From positions 1,116,001 through 1,180,000 of the forward strand of contig NZ_CP007034.1 of the NCBI RefSeq assembly GCF_000512915.1: a stretch of 64,000 bases of DNA, given 5' to 3'. Positions 9,794 to 18,926 of this stretch are shown here, one piece after another (positions within the stretch are counted from its first letter, which is position 1; every line of letters begins with the position of its first letter). The notes beneath the pieces are model-generated. The model worked only from the letters and a program-made list of their open reading frames with translations, had not been told where the DNA came from and did not search any database. Source of the stretch: Barnesiella viscericola DSM 18177 (lineage in GTDB: Bacteria; Bacteroidota; Bacteroidia; Bacteroidales; Barnesiellaceae). A program made the translations under genes and the position numbers.

Positions 9794-10612
9794 TTATTTC
9801 TCGATTTTCATTTTAATGACTTTGACATCGGCCACCGGTCGGTCGGCGGCACCGGTCTCGACCTGCTGTATCTTGTTGACCACGTCCATGCCCTCGATTA
9901 CTTCGCCGAAAACGGTGTATTCGCCATCGAGATGGGGAGTTCCACCCACGGTCGTATAGGCCTCGCGCTGGGCCTGGGTAAAGGTGCGTTTACCCTCTTT
10001 CTTGATTTGTTCTTTCATCTGGGCGATAAGGGTATCCTGCAAAGTTTGCAGTCCCTGCATGTCGCGGGCCTTGCGCATGTTCAAAATCTCTTCACGATGA
10101 GCGGCGGCCAGCGACTGGAATACCGACTGTTCCTGCTGCATTTGCATCTGTCGCTCCATCTGGTCGAGCTGTTGCGGGTTGAACACCTTGCCGGTGACAA
10201 TGTAGAACTGCGACCCCGAAGAGGCCTTCTCGGGGTTGACCTGATCGCCCTGCCGGGCAGCGGCCAAGGCTCCACGTTTATGAAAATAACGAGGATAGAC
10301 AATTTCTGCGGGAACGGTATACCCCGGATCGCCCAGGCCCAGCATCTTGCCGGCGGGGGCATTCTTGGAGGTACCGTCGCCACCTTGTATCATGAACTCA
10401 TTGATTACCCGATGGAACAGGGTTCCGTCATAATATCCCTCGTTGACCAGTTTCACGAAATTGTCACGATGTGCAGGAGTCTCGTCGTAAAGTTTTACTT
10501 TGATATTTCCCAAAGAAGTTTCCATAAGGACAACCGTCTCCTTATGTCTTGTCGAGGCACAACTCATACTAATTACTATTAATAAAACGATAAAATAAAT
10601 TCTGTTATTCAT
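9794..10612 (-). CDS. Cyclophilin-type peptidyl-prolyl isomerase lipoprotein
   Basis: This is a 272-residue cyclophilin with a lipoprotein signal peptide (lipobox ISMSC, acylated Cys at residue 18), so it is probably anchored in the periplasmic face of an envelope membrane. The cyclophilin core is clear: FHRVINEFMIQGGD near residues 63-76 and GEYTVFGEVIEGMDVV near the C-terminus. A ~90-residue charged helical insertion (about 150-225, rich in Gln, Met and Glu) interrupts the core, as seen in many Bacteroidetes homologues. It would assist folding of exported proteins. It is the first gene of the cyclophilin-M16-cas6 operon. Confidence 0.93.
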   Translation of the reverse strand: MNNRIYFIVLLIVISMSCASTRHKETVVLMETSLGNIKVKLYDETPAHRDNFVKLVNEGYYDGTLFHRVINEFMIQGGDGTSKNAPAGKMLGLGDPGYTVPAEIVYPRYFHKRGALAAARQGDQVNPEKASSGSQFYIVTGKVFNPQQLDQMERQMQMQQEQSVFQSLAAAHREEILNMRKARDMQGLQTLQDTLIAQMKEQIKKEGKRTFTQAQREAYTTVGGTPHLDGEYTVFGEVIEGMDVVNKIQQVETGAADRPVADVKVIKMKIEK

Positions 10613-10968
10613 ATACCCGCCATTTTTACTACTTTATTCCAGTAGACGCGATAGATAAAGGGGAGGGATTTCTCCATTCGCCTTTATCAGAGCCGCATTT
10701 TATACTTTTCAAAACTTAACAGGGATTGTATACAAAAGCCTTCTGTTCTTCGGCATTTATTGAGATGCATCTTATTCTACAAATATAACGACAAAAAATA
10801 ATCCAATAATCATTCACCTGTACCGTCGAATCCGTATTGTTTTTATTTTGGTTCTCCTATTATTCACAAAGGTACAAAATTAAACGACTTCTTAACATAG
10901 AAAAATAGAATTTTGTATTTATGAGAATCTTTTCCTTACCGGGACTGAGATTTTTGCGGACTTGACCC
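10613..10968 (-). promoter_or_regulatory. 356-bp AT-rich intergenic region with candidate -7 boxes for the cyclophilin operon
   Basis: No gene is visible here. On the minus strand there are two exact TAnnTTTG boxes: TATATTTG at 10780-10787 and TACCTTTG at 10866-10873. The first has only a TTG 16 bp upstream and the second no good -33 box, so neither is assigned firmly. They lie 168 and 254 nt upstream of the cyclophilin start, which would leave a long leader. I see no strong hairpin terminator after the T9SS cargo gene that ends at 10969. Confidence 0.4.
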
Positions 10969-13557
10969 TTAATATTTCACCACTCGCACGGTAACCACGG
11001 CGTGATCCCGGGCAACGGTTACGAGATAAACTCCTGCCGGGAGATGGTGCAGTGAAACGGACGTCACACCGGCTCGTGACATCACACAGTTCCCTACCAG
11101 GTCATACACTGTCACCCGGGCTATTCCACCGGACCATCTTAGATAGCCGGTCGTGGGATTGGGATACACGGTAAGGTGAAACATCTTCTCATGACCGACA
11201 GAGAGTGCGGGCATCTCCTCGATGTCGCCAATATAGATTTCGTCCAAAGAGGCTCCGCCCGGCACCCGGGTATTCTCGGAGGCGATAAAGCGCCAACGCA
11301 TATTCACCCGCTTGCCGGCATAATTATCTAACAGAACATATTTATGACGCCAGCAGAGGCTATCCTGCGTGTAGGCCAGGGGAATCCAGTCGTCGGTATC
11401 GACCGGTTTGATTTCAAAATAAAGGGTGCCTGCGTCATCGTCGACTTCGTCAATAGGGAGTTCGGTCACAAATTCGTCCTCATAACCGGTATACAACTGA
11501 GTACACAAGGCTCTGCCCCAAGCGAAAGAGGCAACCATGCCGTCCGTTGCGGGGAGGGCTATCTCCGGGGTGGTCAAGGTCGAAAGAGCACTGCCAAAAC
11601 TGTGATATACCGATGCGGAATATTCACCGGCAAATGCTCCGATACTGTCAGGGTCCCACGATTGAATGCCTTTGCCTTCATATTCGCTTTTCCAACCCTT
11701 CGGAGGCACGGCCCCGGCATCAAAATTCATCGTATAGGGGAAACGGCTTATCGATTGGTCGGCCATGGTTGTAAACGACCAGGTATCGCCCTGCTCGTTC
11801 TTCCCGCTCGAATTGTAAGGGACTACCCGCCAATAGTATGTGGTATTGGGAGCCAATTCGGGAATAACACGGGAGACCGCTGTATTCCCTTCGAGACGAA
11901 CATGATTCAAGACCGAGATGGGATTATCACGGTTCGTCCCTACCGAAAGCTCATAGCCGTCGGCAAACTGGGCAGGAGCCCACGAAAGAGCCAGACGAAT
12001 GTAATCGACATCAACAACTCCATCGGAGGGGATTGGAGAGGAAACGCCCATGGGGATACCGTCTATGCCATATAATTGGGGTAACACCACGTTGTCAAAA
12101 TAGAGCCTGGTTTTTGAGTTGTCGTCAGGGACTCCATTTCCCGACTCAGACTCACACGTCCAACGCAAATAGACTTCGTCATCAACCACGGGATTGCCCT
12201 GCGCGTCTCTGATCTCAATCTCCTCCCGCATCCATTCGTTATACCTGCGGTCGTCGGGCGAGCGCCACAATTCGGTCCAACCGGGGTCAGACCCAGTCTT
12301 ATAATAGCAAATAAAGGAGGTGGAAGGGAGGAATGAACCGTCGGCATACGATTCGTCGGCAAATTCGATGTAATCGAATTTCACCTTCCCGGCTCCGTCC
12401 GAAAGATTCAGGCGAGGAGACACGATTTCGCAGAAAGCCTCATCGCCTGCCGTAACCGATTTTATACCCGAAGCCGCCATCTCGCCGGTCGTATGCCAAC
12501 CGGTATTGAGAGTCCAGCCGGCCGGGGGAAAAACATCGCTCTCAAAGCTCTCCAAGGTAAAGCCCTCTTCAAGCATCACCTTCGTTCCCTTCAAATTGAC
12601 GTAGAGGGGGCCTCCATTGGTATTGATCTTCATCACAGCACTACTTGCTCCATCGAGTGTGGGCGTGTAGTAAACGCGATACGTAAGTTTTTCTCCCTGC
12701 TCCAAAGCCACCGTTGCAGGGTCGAGCGACGTAGAAAAATCGGTACCGTCGAGCCCTTCGATATGGGAAACGGTCAGAGTTCCATAGCCCGAATTGCGGA
12801 TTGTCAAAAGTTCGGACTGAGCCGGATAACCTATATAGGAATTGAAAAACTCATAGGAGGTAGTACCTTCCGCCTCGGGGTAGAGCCCGGTGCCTTGATC
12901 TCCTACCCGCACATCGTCGACAGCCAGCCGGGCCCGCGTGTAATGGTTTATAACGAATGACTGGAAATAGAAAGCTATTTTTATCGTTTGCCCCACATAT
13001 GCTTGCAGGTTAATCTTCGGAGCTGCTTCTGACAAACCATTTGAATTTTCCATGCCGCCCTCGTTCCAGGGCCAGGAGAGCCCCGAGTTTTCTACATCTT
13101 CCTGTGATGCGGCATTCCACAAGTCGTGCCATGTAGCACCATTGTCGGTGGAGACTTTAACCAAAAACCGGCCATAGATTCTATCGGATTGTATGAACGA
13201 AGAAGCATTGCAACAAAAGGTAAACGAGAGCGAGGATCCCTGGGTAATCTTTACAGCCGGAGAGATGAGCCATTCTTCTTTCGAGATATTGGCAACCCCC
13301 TCATTGTAATAGCTCTCAACTACGGCAGATCCGGCTCCGTTCACGATCAGACTCCCGTCTTTATTCCAATTCAGCCCCCAGTGAGCGAATGGATTTGCCT
13401 CTAATTGAGCCGGCAGTTCAGTTCCCTTTACAGTCCATTCGACAGGCGGAAATACCTGACCTTCAAAAGTCTCGTTCAATACAAGATTATCAGCCGAATG
13501 GACTTTCGCACAGCCTAACAACAGTACAAAAGCAAGCACGATTATTCTTTCTGCCAT
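10969..13557 (-). CDS. Secreted multidomain protein with T9SS type A sorting domain
   Basis: This is an 862-residue exported protein with an N-terminal signal peptide (IIVLAFVLLLGCAKVHS). Three cleaved-adhesin or choice-of-anchor-J type domains begin near LNETFEGQVFPPVEW, LESFESDVFPPAGW and FPYTMNFDAGAVPPKGW, each a jelly-roll opening with FE/FD then PP.GW. An ASPM/choice-of-anchor-D-like segment lies between the first two and a fibronectin III-like segment between the last two. The C-terminal ~75 residues (VYPNPTTGYL, then VTVYDLVGNCV, then LPAGVYLVTV) are a T9SS type A sorting signal, so the protein should be secreted through the SprA pore encoded at 18927. Ligand or substrate is unknown. 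A -7 box (TATATTTG) is at 13641-13648. Confidence 0.9.
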   Translation of the reverse strand: MAERIIVLAFVLLLGCAKVHSADNLVLNETFEGQVFPPVEWTVKGTELPAQLEANPFAHWGLNWNKDGSLIVNGAGSAVVESYYNEGVANISKEEWLISPAVKITQGSSLSFTFCCNASSFIQSDRIYGRFLVKVSTDNGATWHDLWNAASQEDVENSGLSWPWNEGGMENSNGLSEAAPKINLQAYVGQTIKIAFYFQSFVINHYTRARLAVDDVRVGDQGTGLYPEAEGTTSYEFFNSYIGYPAQSELLTIRNSGYGTLTVSHIEGLDGTDFSTSLDPATVALEQGEKLTYRVYYTPTLDGASSAVMKINTNGGPLYVNLKGTKVMLEEGFTLESFESDVFPPAGWTLNTGWHTTGEMAASGIKSVTAGDEAFCEIVSPRLNLSDGAGKVKFDYIEFADESYADGSFLPSTSFICYYKTGSDPGWTELWRSPDDRRYNEWMREEIEIRDAQGNPVVDDEVYLRWTCESESGNGVPDDNSKTRLYFDNVVLPQLYGIDGIPMGVSSPIPSDGVVDVDYIRLALSWAPAQFADGYELSVGTNRDNPISVLNHVRLEGNTAVSRVIPELAPNTTYYWRVVPYNSSGKNEQGDTWSFTTMADQSISRFPYTMNFDAGAVPPKGWKSEYEGKGIQSWDPDSIGAFAGEYSASVYHSFGSALSTLTTPEIALPATDGMVASFAWGRALCTQLYTGYEDEFVTELPIDEVDDDAGTLYFEIKPVDTDDWIPLAYTQDSLCWRHKYVLLDNYAGKRVNMRWRFIASENTRVPGGASLDEIYIGDIEEMPALSVGHEKMFHLTVYPNPTTGYLRWSGGIARVTVYDLVGNCVMSRAGVTSVSLHHLPAGVYLVTVARDHAVVTVRVVKY

Positions 13558-13640
13558 GAGTTATTTTATTAGATTAAATGATAAAAAAAGCCATTCTCCA
13601 TGTGTGACCGGGCGGCGGCAACCTGCTAATTCGTTCGTCA

Positions 13641-13648
13641 CAAATATA
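13641..13648 (-). promoter_or_regulatory. Candidate -7 box for the T9SS cargo gene
   Basis: TATATTTG on the minus strand is an exact TAnnTTTG match 84 nt upstream of the start at 13557. No convincing -33 TTTG is seen at the usual distance. The rest of 13558-13812 is AT-rich and holds no gene that I can support. Confidence 0.45.
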
Positions 13649-13813
13649 CTAAATTGTTATTAACATCTTTATTTTTTATTCAACATATAACAACCAAAAT
13701 TCCCGCTGCACATAAAATGACGATTATCCATATACAATATCTTCCCATGGAAGAGGGCCCGATATACAACCTTTTTCATGAAGACTGTCGGGAAAGGTCA
13801 CGCTTGATTCCAT

Positions 13814-13849
13814 AAAAAAACCGCCTTCCCCGATTAGGGAGAGACGGCC
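13814..13849 (-). terminator. Rho-independent terminator after the 125-residue gene
   Basis: On the minus strand an 11-bp imperfect stem (CCGTCTCTCCC with GGGGAAGGCGG, one mismatch and two G-U pairs) closes a 5-nt loop and is followed directly by seven T residues. It lies 39 nt beyond the stop codon at 13888. Confidence 0.8.
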
Positions 13850-13887
13850 TGTTATCTCGTTGATACCAACTCTTTTTACTACCGGAA

Positions 13888-14265
13888 TCAGATGATGTCG
13901 TTGGAGTAGATGCGCTTGTAGATGCGTCGGAAATTATCGCTCGCCCGGTTCAATTCCTCCACATGCGATTTGTAGTCTTCGCCCCAAATGCCCGGGAGCA
14001 GATCGACAATGTACTTGTGCTCACGGTCTTTTTGCAGAGAAGCGGCAATGAGTTTGTCGATAATATCCTTGTACTTGTCGGGACCGGTCGCATGGAGATA
14101 GAGAGCAGCACTCACGGTAATCTGCCCGGTGAGGTCAACCCGGATAATATTATCGGCCAAGGCTGGCATATCGTCGTCGCAGGTACCCATGTGGTTGGCT
14201 ATATATTCGTAGGTAAGCAACCCGTCGGTATCGCTGCTTAATATTTTTTTCAACTCGTTATTCAT
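13888..14265 (-). CDS. Conserved-looking small protein of unknown function
   Basis: This is a 125-residue soluble, mixed-charge, mainly helical protein with no signal peptide or membrane segment. I do not recognise a named domain. Features are an acidic stretch CDDDMPALADNIIRVDLTGQ near residues 29-48 and a basic C-terminal helix (RASDNFRRIYKRIYS). It is a single-gene unit: its own terminator follows, and the neighbouring cytidylate-kinase-like gene diverges from it. Coding potential is supported by host-like codon use and a clean intergenic boundary on each side. Confidence 0.75.
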   Translation of the reverse strand: MNNELKKILSSDTDGLLTYEYIANHMGTCDDDMPALADNIIRVDLTGQITVSAALYLHATGPDKYKDIIDKLIAASLQKDREHKYIVDLLPGIWGEDYKSHVEELNRASDNFRRIYKRIYSNDII

Positions 14266-14413
14266 AGTTTACCTCTTTTGAATGTCACAAATTAAATAAA
14301 AACTTTTGTCGTCACAAAATATTTCTCAGAAACAGTTTAGGAGGAGGAGACAAAAAGCCAAATCTCCACTCAAAAAATCGGTCGGGATTATAGGAAATCC
14401 TATTTTTTTACTG

Positions 14414-14421
14414 TATGTTTG
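14414..14421 (+). promoter_or_regulatory. Candidate -7 box for the cytidylate-kinase-like gene
   Basis: TATGTTTG is an exact TAnnTTTG match 25 nt upstream of the start at 14447. No TTTG is present at the expected -33 position, so confidence is moderate. Confidence 0.5.
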
Positions 14422-14446
14422 TTGAATAATCTCGAAATATACAATC

Positions 14447-15085
14447 ATGAACAACAATCTCATTATCACCATAGGCCGACAGTTTGGCAGCGGGGGCCGG
14501 GAAATAGGCAAACGGCTGTCCGACTTGTTTGGCATTGCATACTACGACAAGGAGTTGATTAACGAAGCCTCAAAATCGAGCGGATTGAGCACCGAATATT
14601 TCGAGAAGGCCGACGAGCGTGCCCCAAGCGCCCTGCTCAATTCATTCTCCATCAACTGGCTTACCGGAGCGGGAGGCTTATGGGGTGACGGGGGATTGTC
14701 GAACGAGTATATCTTCAAGTTTCAGTCCGACGTAATCAGGCATTTGGCCGAGACCCAATCGTGTGTCATCGTGGGGCGGTGTGCCGACTATATCCTGCGG
14801 CAGTATCCCCGATGCTACAACGTGTTTATCCATGCACCTCTCGAAGACCGTATTGCGCGAATCCTGAGCCGCTCTACCAATATCACTCGCAAAGAGGCTA
14901 TTGAAATGGCTGAAAAGAAGAACAAGTTGCGGGCTGCTTACTACAATTTCTATACCGACAAGGGTTGGGGTGTGGCCTCATCGTATGACCTGTCGATCGA
15001 CTCGTCGATACTGGGCAGCGAAGAGACAGCTCTCTTTATCAGAGACTTTATCATGAAGAAAGACCAACGGCCCAAATGGGAATAG
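14447..15085 (+). CDS. Cytidylate kinase-like family protein
   Basis: This is a 212-residue P-loop kinase of the cytidylate kinase-like (Cytidylate_kin2) family. The Walker A region GRQFGSGGREIGKRL spans residues ~8-22, followed by YYDKELI, which in this family contacts the nucleotide. VIVGRCADYIL and a LID-like RITRKEAIEMAEKKNKLRA-type region (residues ~135-160) are also visible. The family is related to nucleoside monophosphate kinases, but substrates for this subgroup are not well defined. The protein is cytosolic. It converges with the Ppx/GppA gene across a 19-nt gap. It is distinct from the canonical Cmk, which is expected elsewhere in the genome. Confidence 0.88.
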   Translation: MNNNLIITIGRQFGSGGREIGKRLSDLFGIAYYDKELINEASKSSGLSTEYFEKADERAPSALLNSFSINWLTGAGGLWGDGGLSNEYIFKFQSDVIRHLAETQSCVIVGRCADYILRQYPRCYNVFIHAPLEDRIARILSRSTNITRKEAIEMAEKKNKLRAAYYNFYTDKGWGVASSYDLSIDSSILGSEETALFIRDFIMKKDQRPKWE

Positions 15086-15104
15086 GACGCGGTAACCGCC
15101 ACCG

Positions 15105-16004
15105 TCAAGATTTGTGCGATTTCAAATAATCGGCGCAAAGGGAGTAGATGATGCCGTCGACAATGCCAATGGTGGGGACCCATATCTCCTGGGCTCCGAT
15201 GTGGGTGGCTATCTGCAAATAGATGTCGGCAGCGGGTACAATGACATCGGCTCGGTCGGGTTTCAGACCGAAGCGTTCGATACGGTCGACAATGGGATAG
15301 CTGTTCAATTCGTTTCGCAATGCCAGCAACTGCTCAACGGTGAGGGGATCGTGAGCCGGGATTCGGGCCAGATGGTGCAGTTTGTTGATGTTCCCCCCCG
15401 ACCCGATGATGGAAATTTGGGGATACTCTTCCTTGACGCGTTTCAAATCGCGATACATGCGGTAAAGTTCACTGCGGCTCAGCTTCTTGTTGAGAATGCG
15501 CACGGTACCAATGTTGTAGGATTGTGACTGCAACAGCTCCCGATTGCTGATGATGCTGACCTCGGTACTGCCCCCGCCTACATCGACATAGACAAAATTA
15601 CCGTCCTGCTCAAACTCGTCGACGATGTGACTGTCATAGACGATGCGAGCCTCTTCGAGGCCGTTGATAATCTCGATGTGAATACCGCTTTTCTCAGAGA
15701 TATAACGCACGATTTCGGCACCGTTCGACGAGTCGCGCATGGCCGAGGTGGCACACGCCCGATAGGCGACGACGTTATAGACCTGCATCAGTTGCGAAAA
15801 GGCGTGCATGAGGCGCAACAGTTTCTCGGTCTTTTCGGTCGAAATGCGCCCGCGAGTGAAGGTGTCCTGCCCCAGTCGCAACGGAACCCGCACAATGAAA
15901 ACCTTGGCCAAATCGGAAACTTTCTCTCCCGCAGTGATACCCTTGATAAGTAACCGCACCGCATTGGAGCCTATATCTATCGCAGCGAAATTGAGTTTAT
16001 CCAT
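15105..16004 (-). CDS. Ppx/GppA-type exopolyphosphatase or pppGpp phosphatase
   Basis: This is a ~299-residue member of the ASKHA fold family that removes terminal phosphates from polyphosphate or converts pppGpp to ppGpp. Phosphate-binding loops are visible: AIDIGSNAVRLLI at the N-terminus, VDVGGGSTEVSI in the middle and IGSGGNINKL in the C-terminal half. A start 36 nt further upstream (16040) is possible, but its extra residues are not family-like, so the MDKLNFAAIDIG start at 16004 is preferred. It is shorter than E. coli Ppx (about 500 residues), lacking the C-terminal HD-like domains, as is common for single-module homologues. Confidence 0.9.
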   Translation of the reverse strand: MDKLNFAAIDIGSNAVRLLIKGITAGEKVSDLAKVFIVRVPLRLGQDTFTRGRISTEKTEKLLRLMHAFSQLMQVYNVVAYRACATSAMRDSSNGAEIVRYISEKSGIHIEIINGLEEARIVYDSHIVDEFEQDGNFVYVDVGGGSTEVSIISNRELLQSQSYNIGTVRILNKKLSRSELYRMYRDLKRVKEEYPQISIIGSGGNINKLHHLARIPAHDPLTVEQLLALRNELNSYPIVDRIERFGLKPDRADVIVPAADIYLQIATHIGAQEIWVPTIGIVDGIIYSLCADYLKSHKS

Positions 16005-16344
16005 AGCGCACCTTCTTTTCTTCCAAGCGAAGATACACAATTATCCCATATAACAGGCCCTATCTGTTCAAGAATCTCACAGCAAAAATACAAATGCCGC
16101 CACACAGGTCGAACCAACGTACCGCCCCATGTGTTTTTACAACAGGGCGCAACTTAGTGATTGGTTATGCTTGGGCAAATGCGCCTTCCCCGCACCGAGG
16201 GGACGGAGGCTTCTTCCCGCTTTTTGTTTTTCAGGGATTTAATCAATAATATCGGGGGGAAGCTTCTTTTTTTCACCCAAAGTATCATCATGCCACAAGG
16301 ACCGAAACGAGGGGTATTACCTTTACCCCAAAATTTTCAGTCCT
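16005..16344. other. Intergenic region between ppx/gppA and the nozzle-like gene
   Basis: This 340-bp region separates divergently transcribed genes and should hold both promoters. I see no exact Bacteroidetes promoter; a 7/8 -7 match (TATGCTTG) lies near 16166 on the plus strand. An imperfect G/C hairpin around 16183-16213 is followed by a T-rich run but has a 3-nt bulge. A 68-codon TTG-initiated frame at 16161-16367 is not convincing as a gene. Confidence 0.35.
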
Positions 16345-18918
16345 ATGAAATCAAGATTTACTTTTAACGGAATAAGACGTGCAACCTCACCGGCTTCGGC
16401 CCAACCCGGCGACTGCTTGTCAATCGTCAATTTGAAACAAAAATCGGGGAGTCTCGTGCCCGCAGGTTCGCCCGAAGTATACTACAAGATGAATGACCCC
16501 GACTGCCGACTACTCTATATACACAACTGTTACGATGGGGAGCACTACATCTCGGCCGACCAGAATCTTCTATACCATGAGGCCTTTGCCGACAAGGAGA
16601 CCCAAGAGTTGACCAAGATATCCGAGAAGATACTTGTACTGGAATCACCGGTTACCTCGATTCAGTCAATAGGCAACACGCTCATTGTTGTCTGCTCGGA
16701 GAAGGTATATTACCTGCTCTATAAGAATAACGCCTATTCAAACCTGGGGGAGAGACCCGAGATTCCCGAAATTTCGTTTTATCCCTACACCAAATACACC
16801 GATGCCTATAACGTGAGCGAATATACCTTTATGAAAGGCTATAACACGCCTACACGCCTCGATACCGAAGACATCAACTATTTCAACACGGCCTACTACA
16901 ACGCCTTTTTCCAGCTGCAAGAAAAGGCCTGGGACCGATATTATTTCGTGCAGCCTATTCTCATACGCTATGCGCTGAAACTGTATGACGGCAGCTACCT
17001 GTATGCCTCGTCGCCCGTCATGCTGGCTCAGCCCGACCCCATACAGCCTTGCAGAATGAGCATTCGGTTGAAAAATTCGAATGAACTCTGTACGGGCTCT
17101 TCCCAAGGACAAATCATCGCCGGCAATTACAGCATCAGCTATTTTGTACATAGTATAAACCTCAATGACTGGTCCGACATCGTGAAGAGCATCGACATCT
17201 ATGCGACTCCCGAAGCTACGATTTTTGAACCCGACCAGAAACAGCAGGGGTTGACCTATAAAATCAACCGCACCGAATCGAACGGAATTGTTTCCTTCGT
17301 CCTTAACGGTGACATTTCATTTCTGGATCAAGAGACTATTCAGAAGCGATACTTGCAGAGCCCGCTCTTCTACAAGATTGCCTCCATCGAAAATTATACC
17401 GAGTTGGAAATCGGACATTCCTACGACATTGACAACAAGATTCGGCCCGATATGCTGGTGCACGAAGAGGTTCTCTCGCCCGACAATACCACCTTGCTCT
17501 CCACCGGGGCTCAGGTGAGCTATGTATACAACAAGCGGCTCCACCTGGCTAACCTGACCCGGAAACTGTTCCCGGGATTTCCATTGAGCCTGTTCAGGGC
17601 CGACCAAAGATATACCGGTGTGGCTACCGCCTACATCGTCACCTATCTCAAAACCGAACGCGGTGAGAGCCGTGTTGTCTGGAGCGGACAACTGAATTTC
17701 TACGGCGTCAACTTCTCCCCACTCCTCTCCTATCCCGACAGCAATGCCTACCAGATGGATATTGTCGTGAAATATGGAACGATGATTTACCGGGGTTCTT
17801 TCCCGCTTACCCCTTCGGAGTATGAGAATCGGGCCGACTATCTCGAACCCTCATTAACTCCCATTGTCTTAAAATCCGACCCCTCGGGAGGCTCCTCGCT
17901 GGTCGTTCCACAGCCCGAGAACGATACCTATCTGCAAAACAACATCTTACGGGTATCGAAGCCAGAGAATCCTTTCAGCTTCCCGGCCGAACTGACCTAT
18001 GCCATCTCCAACAAGGATATTATCGGCATTGCAACCGTCACCTCGGCGCTGTCGGAGGGACAATTCGGCGAATTTCCCCTCTATCTGTTTACCGAAGAGG
18101 GTATCTGGGCCTTACAAAACGGATCGGGTGAGACTTGCTATGGGTTGCAGCACCAACTGAGTCGAGAACCCCTCTCGAAAGATTATCCCATCATACCTCT
18201 CGAAGAGGCTGTCGTGTTTACCTCAAACAAAGGACTTTCCTTTCTTCAAGGCGCCACGGTGCAATCACTCTTGTCTTTCGATGAAATCATTTACGAGGAC
18301 AATAATCTCGTGAAGTTTCAGGACATCAGTGAAACCCTTCTGTTGTCGACTTACGACAGTACACCGCTTAGCCAATATATAAAAAAGAGTATCATGGCTT
18401 ATAATTCGCTCGATAAAGAGTTGATTTTCTGCCAACCCGGGCAGCAATACTCTATCGTCTTGTATCTACCCACCCTCTATATGTACCGCACGACTCAAAC
18501 TTATACCTCTTTCCTCTCCGATGCCAGCCATCTGTTGGGACAAAATCAGTCGGGGGTAGTCTATAATTTGAGGGAAAAGGCAACCTCCTTTAATCAGGAA
18601 GTGTCGATTCTCTCTCGTCCCATCTCGTTTCAAAGTGATACCTTACAGCGATGGCGAGAAATTTCATTACGAGCCTACAATTCCATACAGAATGTTGTAC
18701 TCTCCCTGTGGGGGGGACATGATCCCGAAGATGCATTCACATGCGTGGGGCAAATATCATGTTCCCAGGCATTATCCGGCAGAGTGACCCTGCGGGTCAC
18801 GGGACCAGCCTACAAATATTACAGGATTCTAATGACCGGCATTGTATCGAGCGACTTTCACCTAGATGCCGTCGATGTGATTTTCAACCTCATCGACCAC
18901 CCCTACCGATTGCGATGA
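16345..18918 (+). CDS. Phage tail nozzle/stabilisation-like protein (short-tailed phage type)
   Basis: This is an 857-residue, beta-rich protein with no signal peptide or membrane segment. The segment ALSEGQFGEFPLYLFTEEG (residues ~568-586), followed by GIWALQNGSG, then an AVVFTSNKGLSFL segment, resembles the conserved block of tail-hub/nozzle proteins (P22 gp10 or T7 gp12-like beta-propellers) in podovirus-like phages and prophages of Bacteroidetes. That comparison is from memory of family patterns, not from a search. The start at 16345 is an ATG with the N-terminus KSRFTFNGIRRATSPASAQPG, also nozzle-like. It lies between ppx/gppA and sprA and stops 8 nt before the convergent sprA stop codon. 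The gene is intact and host-like in composition, which argues for domestication. Confidence 0.72.
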   Translation: MKSRFTFNGIRRATSPASAQPGDCLSIVNLKQKSGSLVPAGSPEVYYKMNDPDCRLLYIHNCYDGEHYISADQNLLYHEAFADKETQELTKISEKILVLESPVTSIQSIGNTLIVVCSEKVYYLLYKNNAYSNLGERPEIPEISFYPYTKYTDAYNVSEYTFMKGYNTPTRLDTEDINYFNTAYYNAFFQLQEKAWDRYYFVQPILIRYALKLYDGSYLYASSPVMLAQPDPIQPCRMSIRLKNSNELCTGSSQGQIIAGNYSISYFVHSINLNDWSDIVKSIDIYATPEATIFEPDQKQQGLTYKINRTESNGIVSFVLNGDISFLDQETIQKRYLQSPLFYKIASIENYTELEIGHSYDIDNKIRPDMLVHEEVLSPDNTTLLSTGAQVSYVYNKRLHLANLTRKLFPGFPLSLFRADQRYTGVATAYIVTYLKTERGESRVVWSGQLNFYGVNFSPLLSYPDSNAYQMDIVVKYGTMIYRGSFPLTPSEYENRADYLEPSLTPIVLKSDPSGGSSLVVPQPENDTYLQNNILRVSKPENPFSFPAELTYAISNKDIIGIATVTSALSEGQFGEFPLYLFTEEGIWALQNGSGETCYGLQHQLSREPLSKDYPIIPLEEAVVFTSNKGLSFLQGATVQSLLSFDEIIYEDNNLVKFQDISETLLLSTYDSTPLSQYIKKSIMAYNSLDKELIFCQPGQQYSIVLYLPTLYMYRTTQTYTSFLSDASHLLGQNQSGVVYNLREKATSFNQEVSILSRPISFQSDTLQRWREISLRAYNSIQNVVLSLWGGHDPEDAFTCVGQISCSQALSGRVTLRVTGPAYKYYRILMTGIVSSDFHLDAVDVIFNLIDHPYRLR

Positions 18919-18926
18919 GACCATCA

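Noticed and set aside
8813-10582. 589-codon plus-strand open frame
   Set aside because: It runs antisense across the M16 and cyclophilin genes, both of which have clear motifs on the other strand.
7600-10700. Search for a CRISPR array near cas6
   Set aside because: No regularly spaced direct repeats are visible here or elsewhere in the window.
16161-16367. 68-codon TTG-initiated frame before the nozzle-like gene
   Set aside because: It overlaps the next start, has no ribosome-binding signal and its translation looks random.
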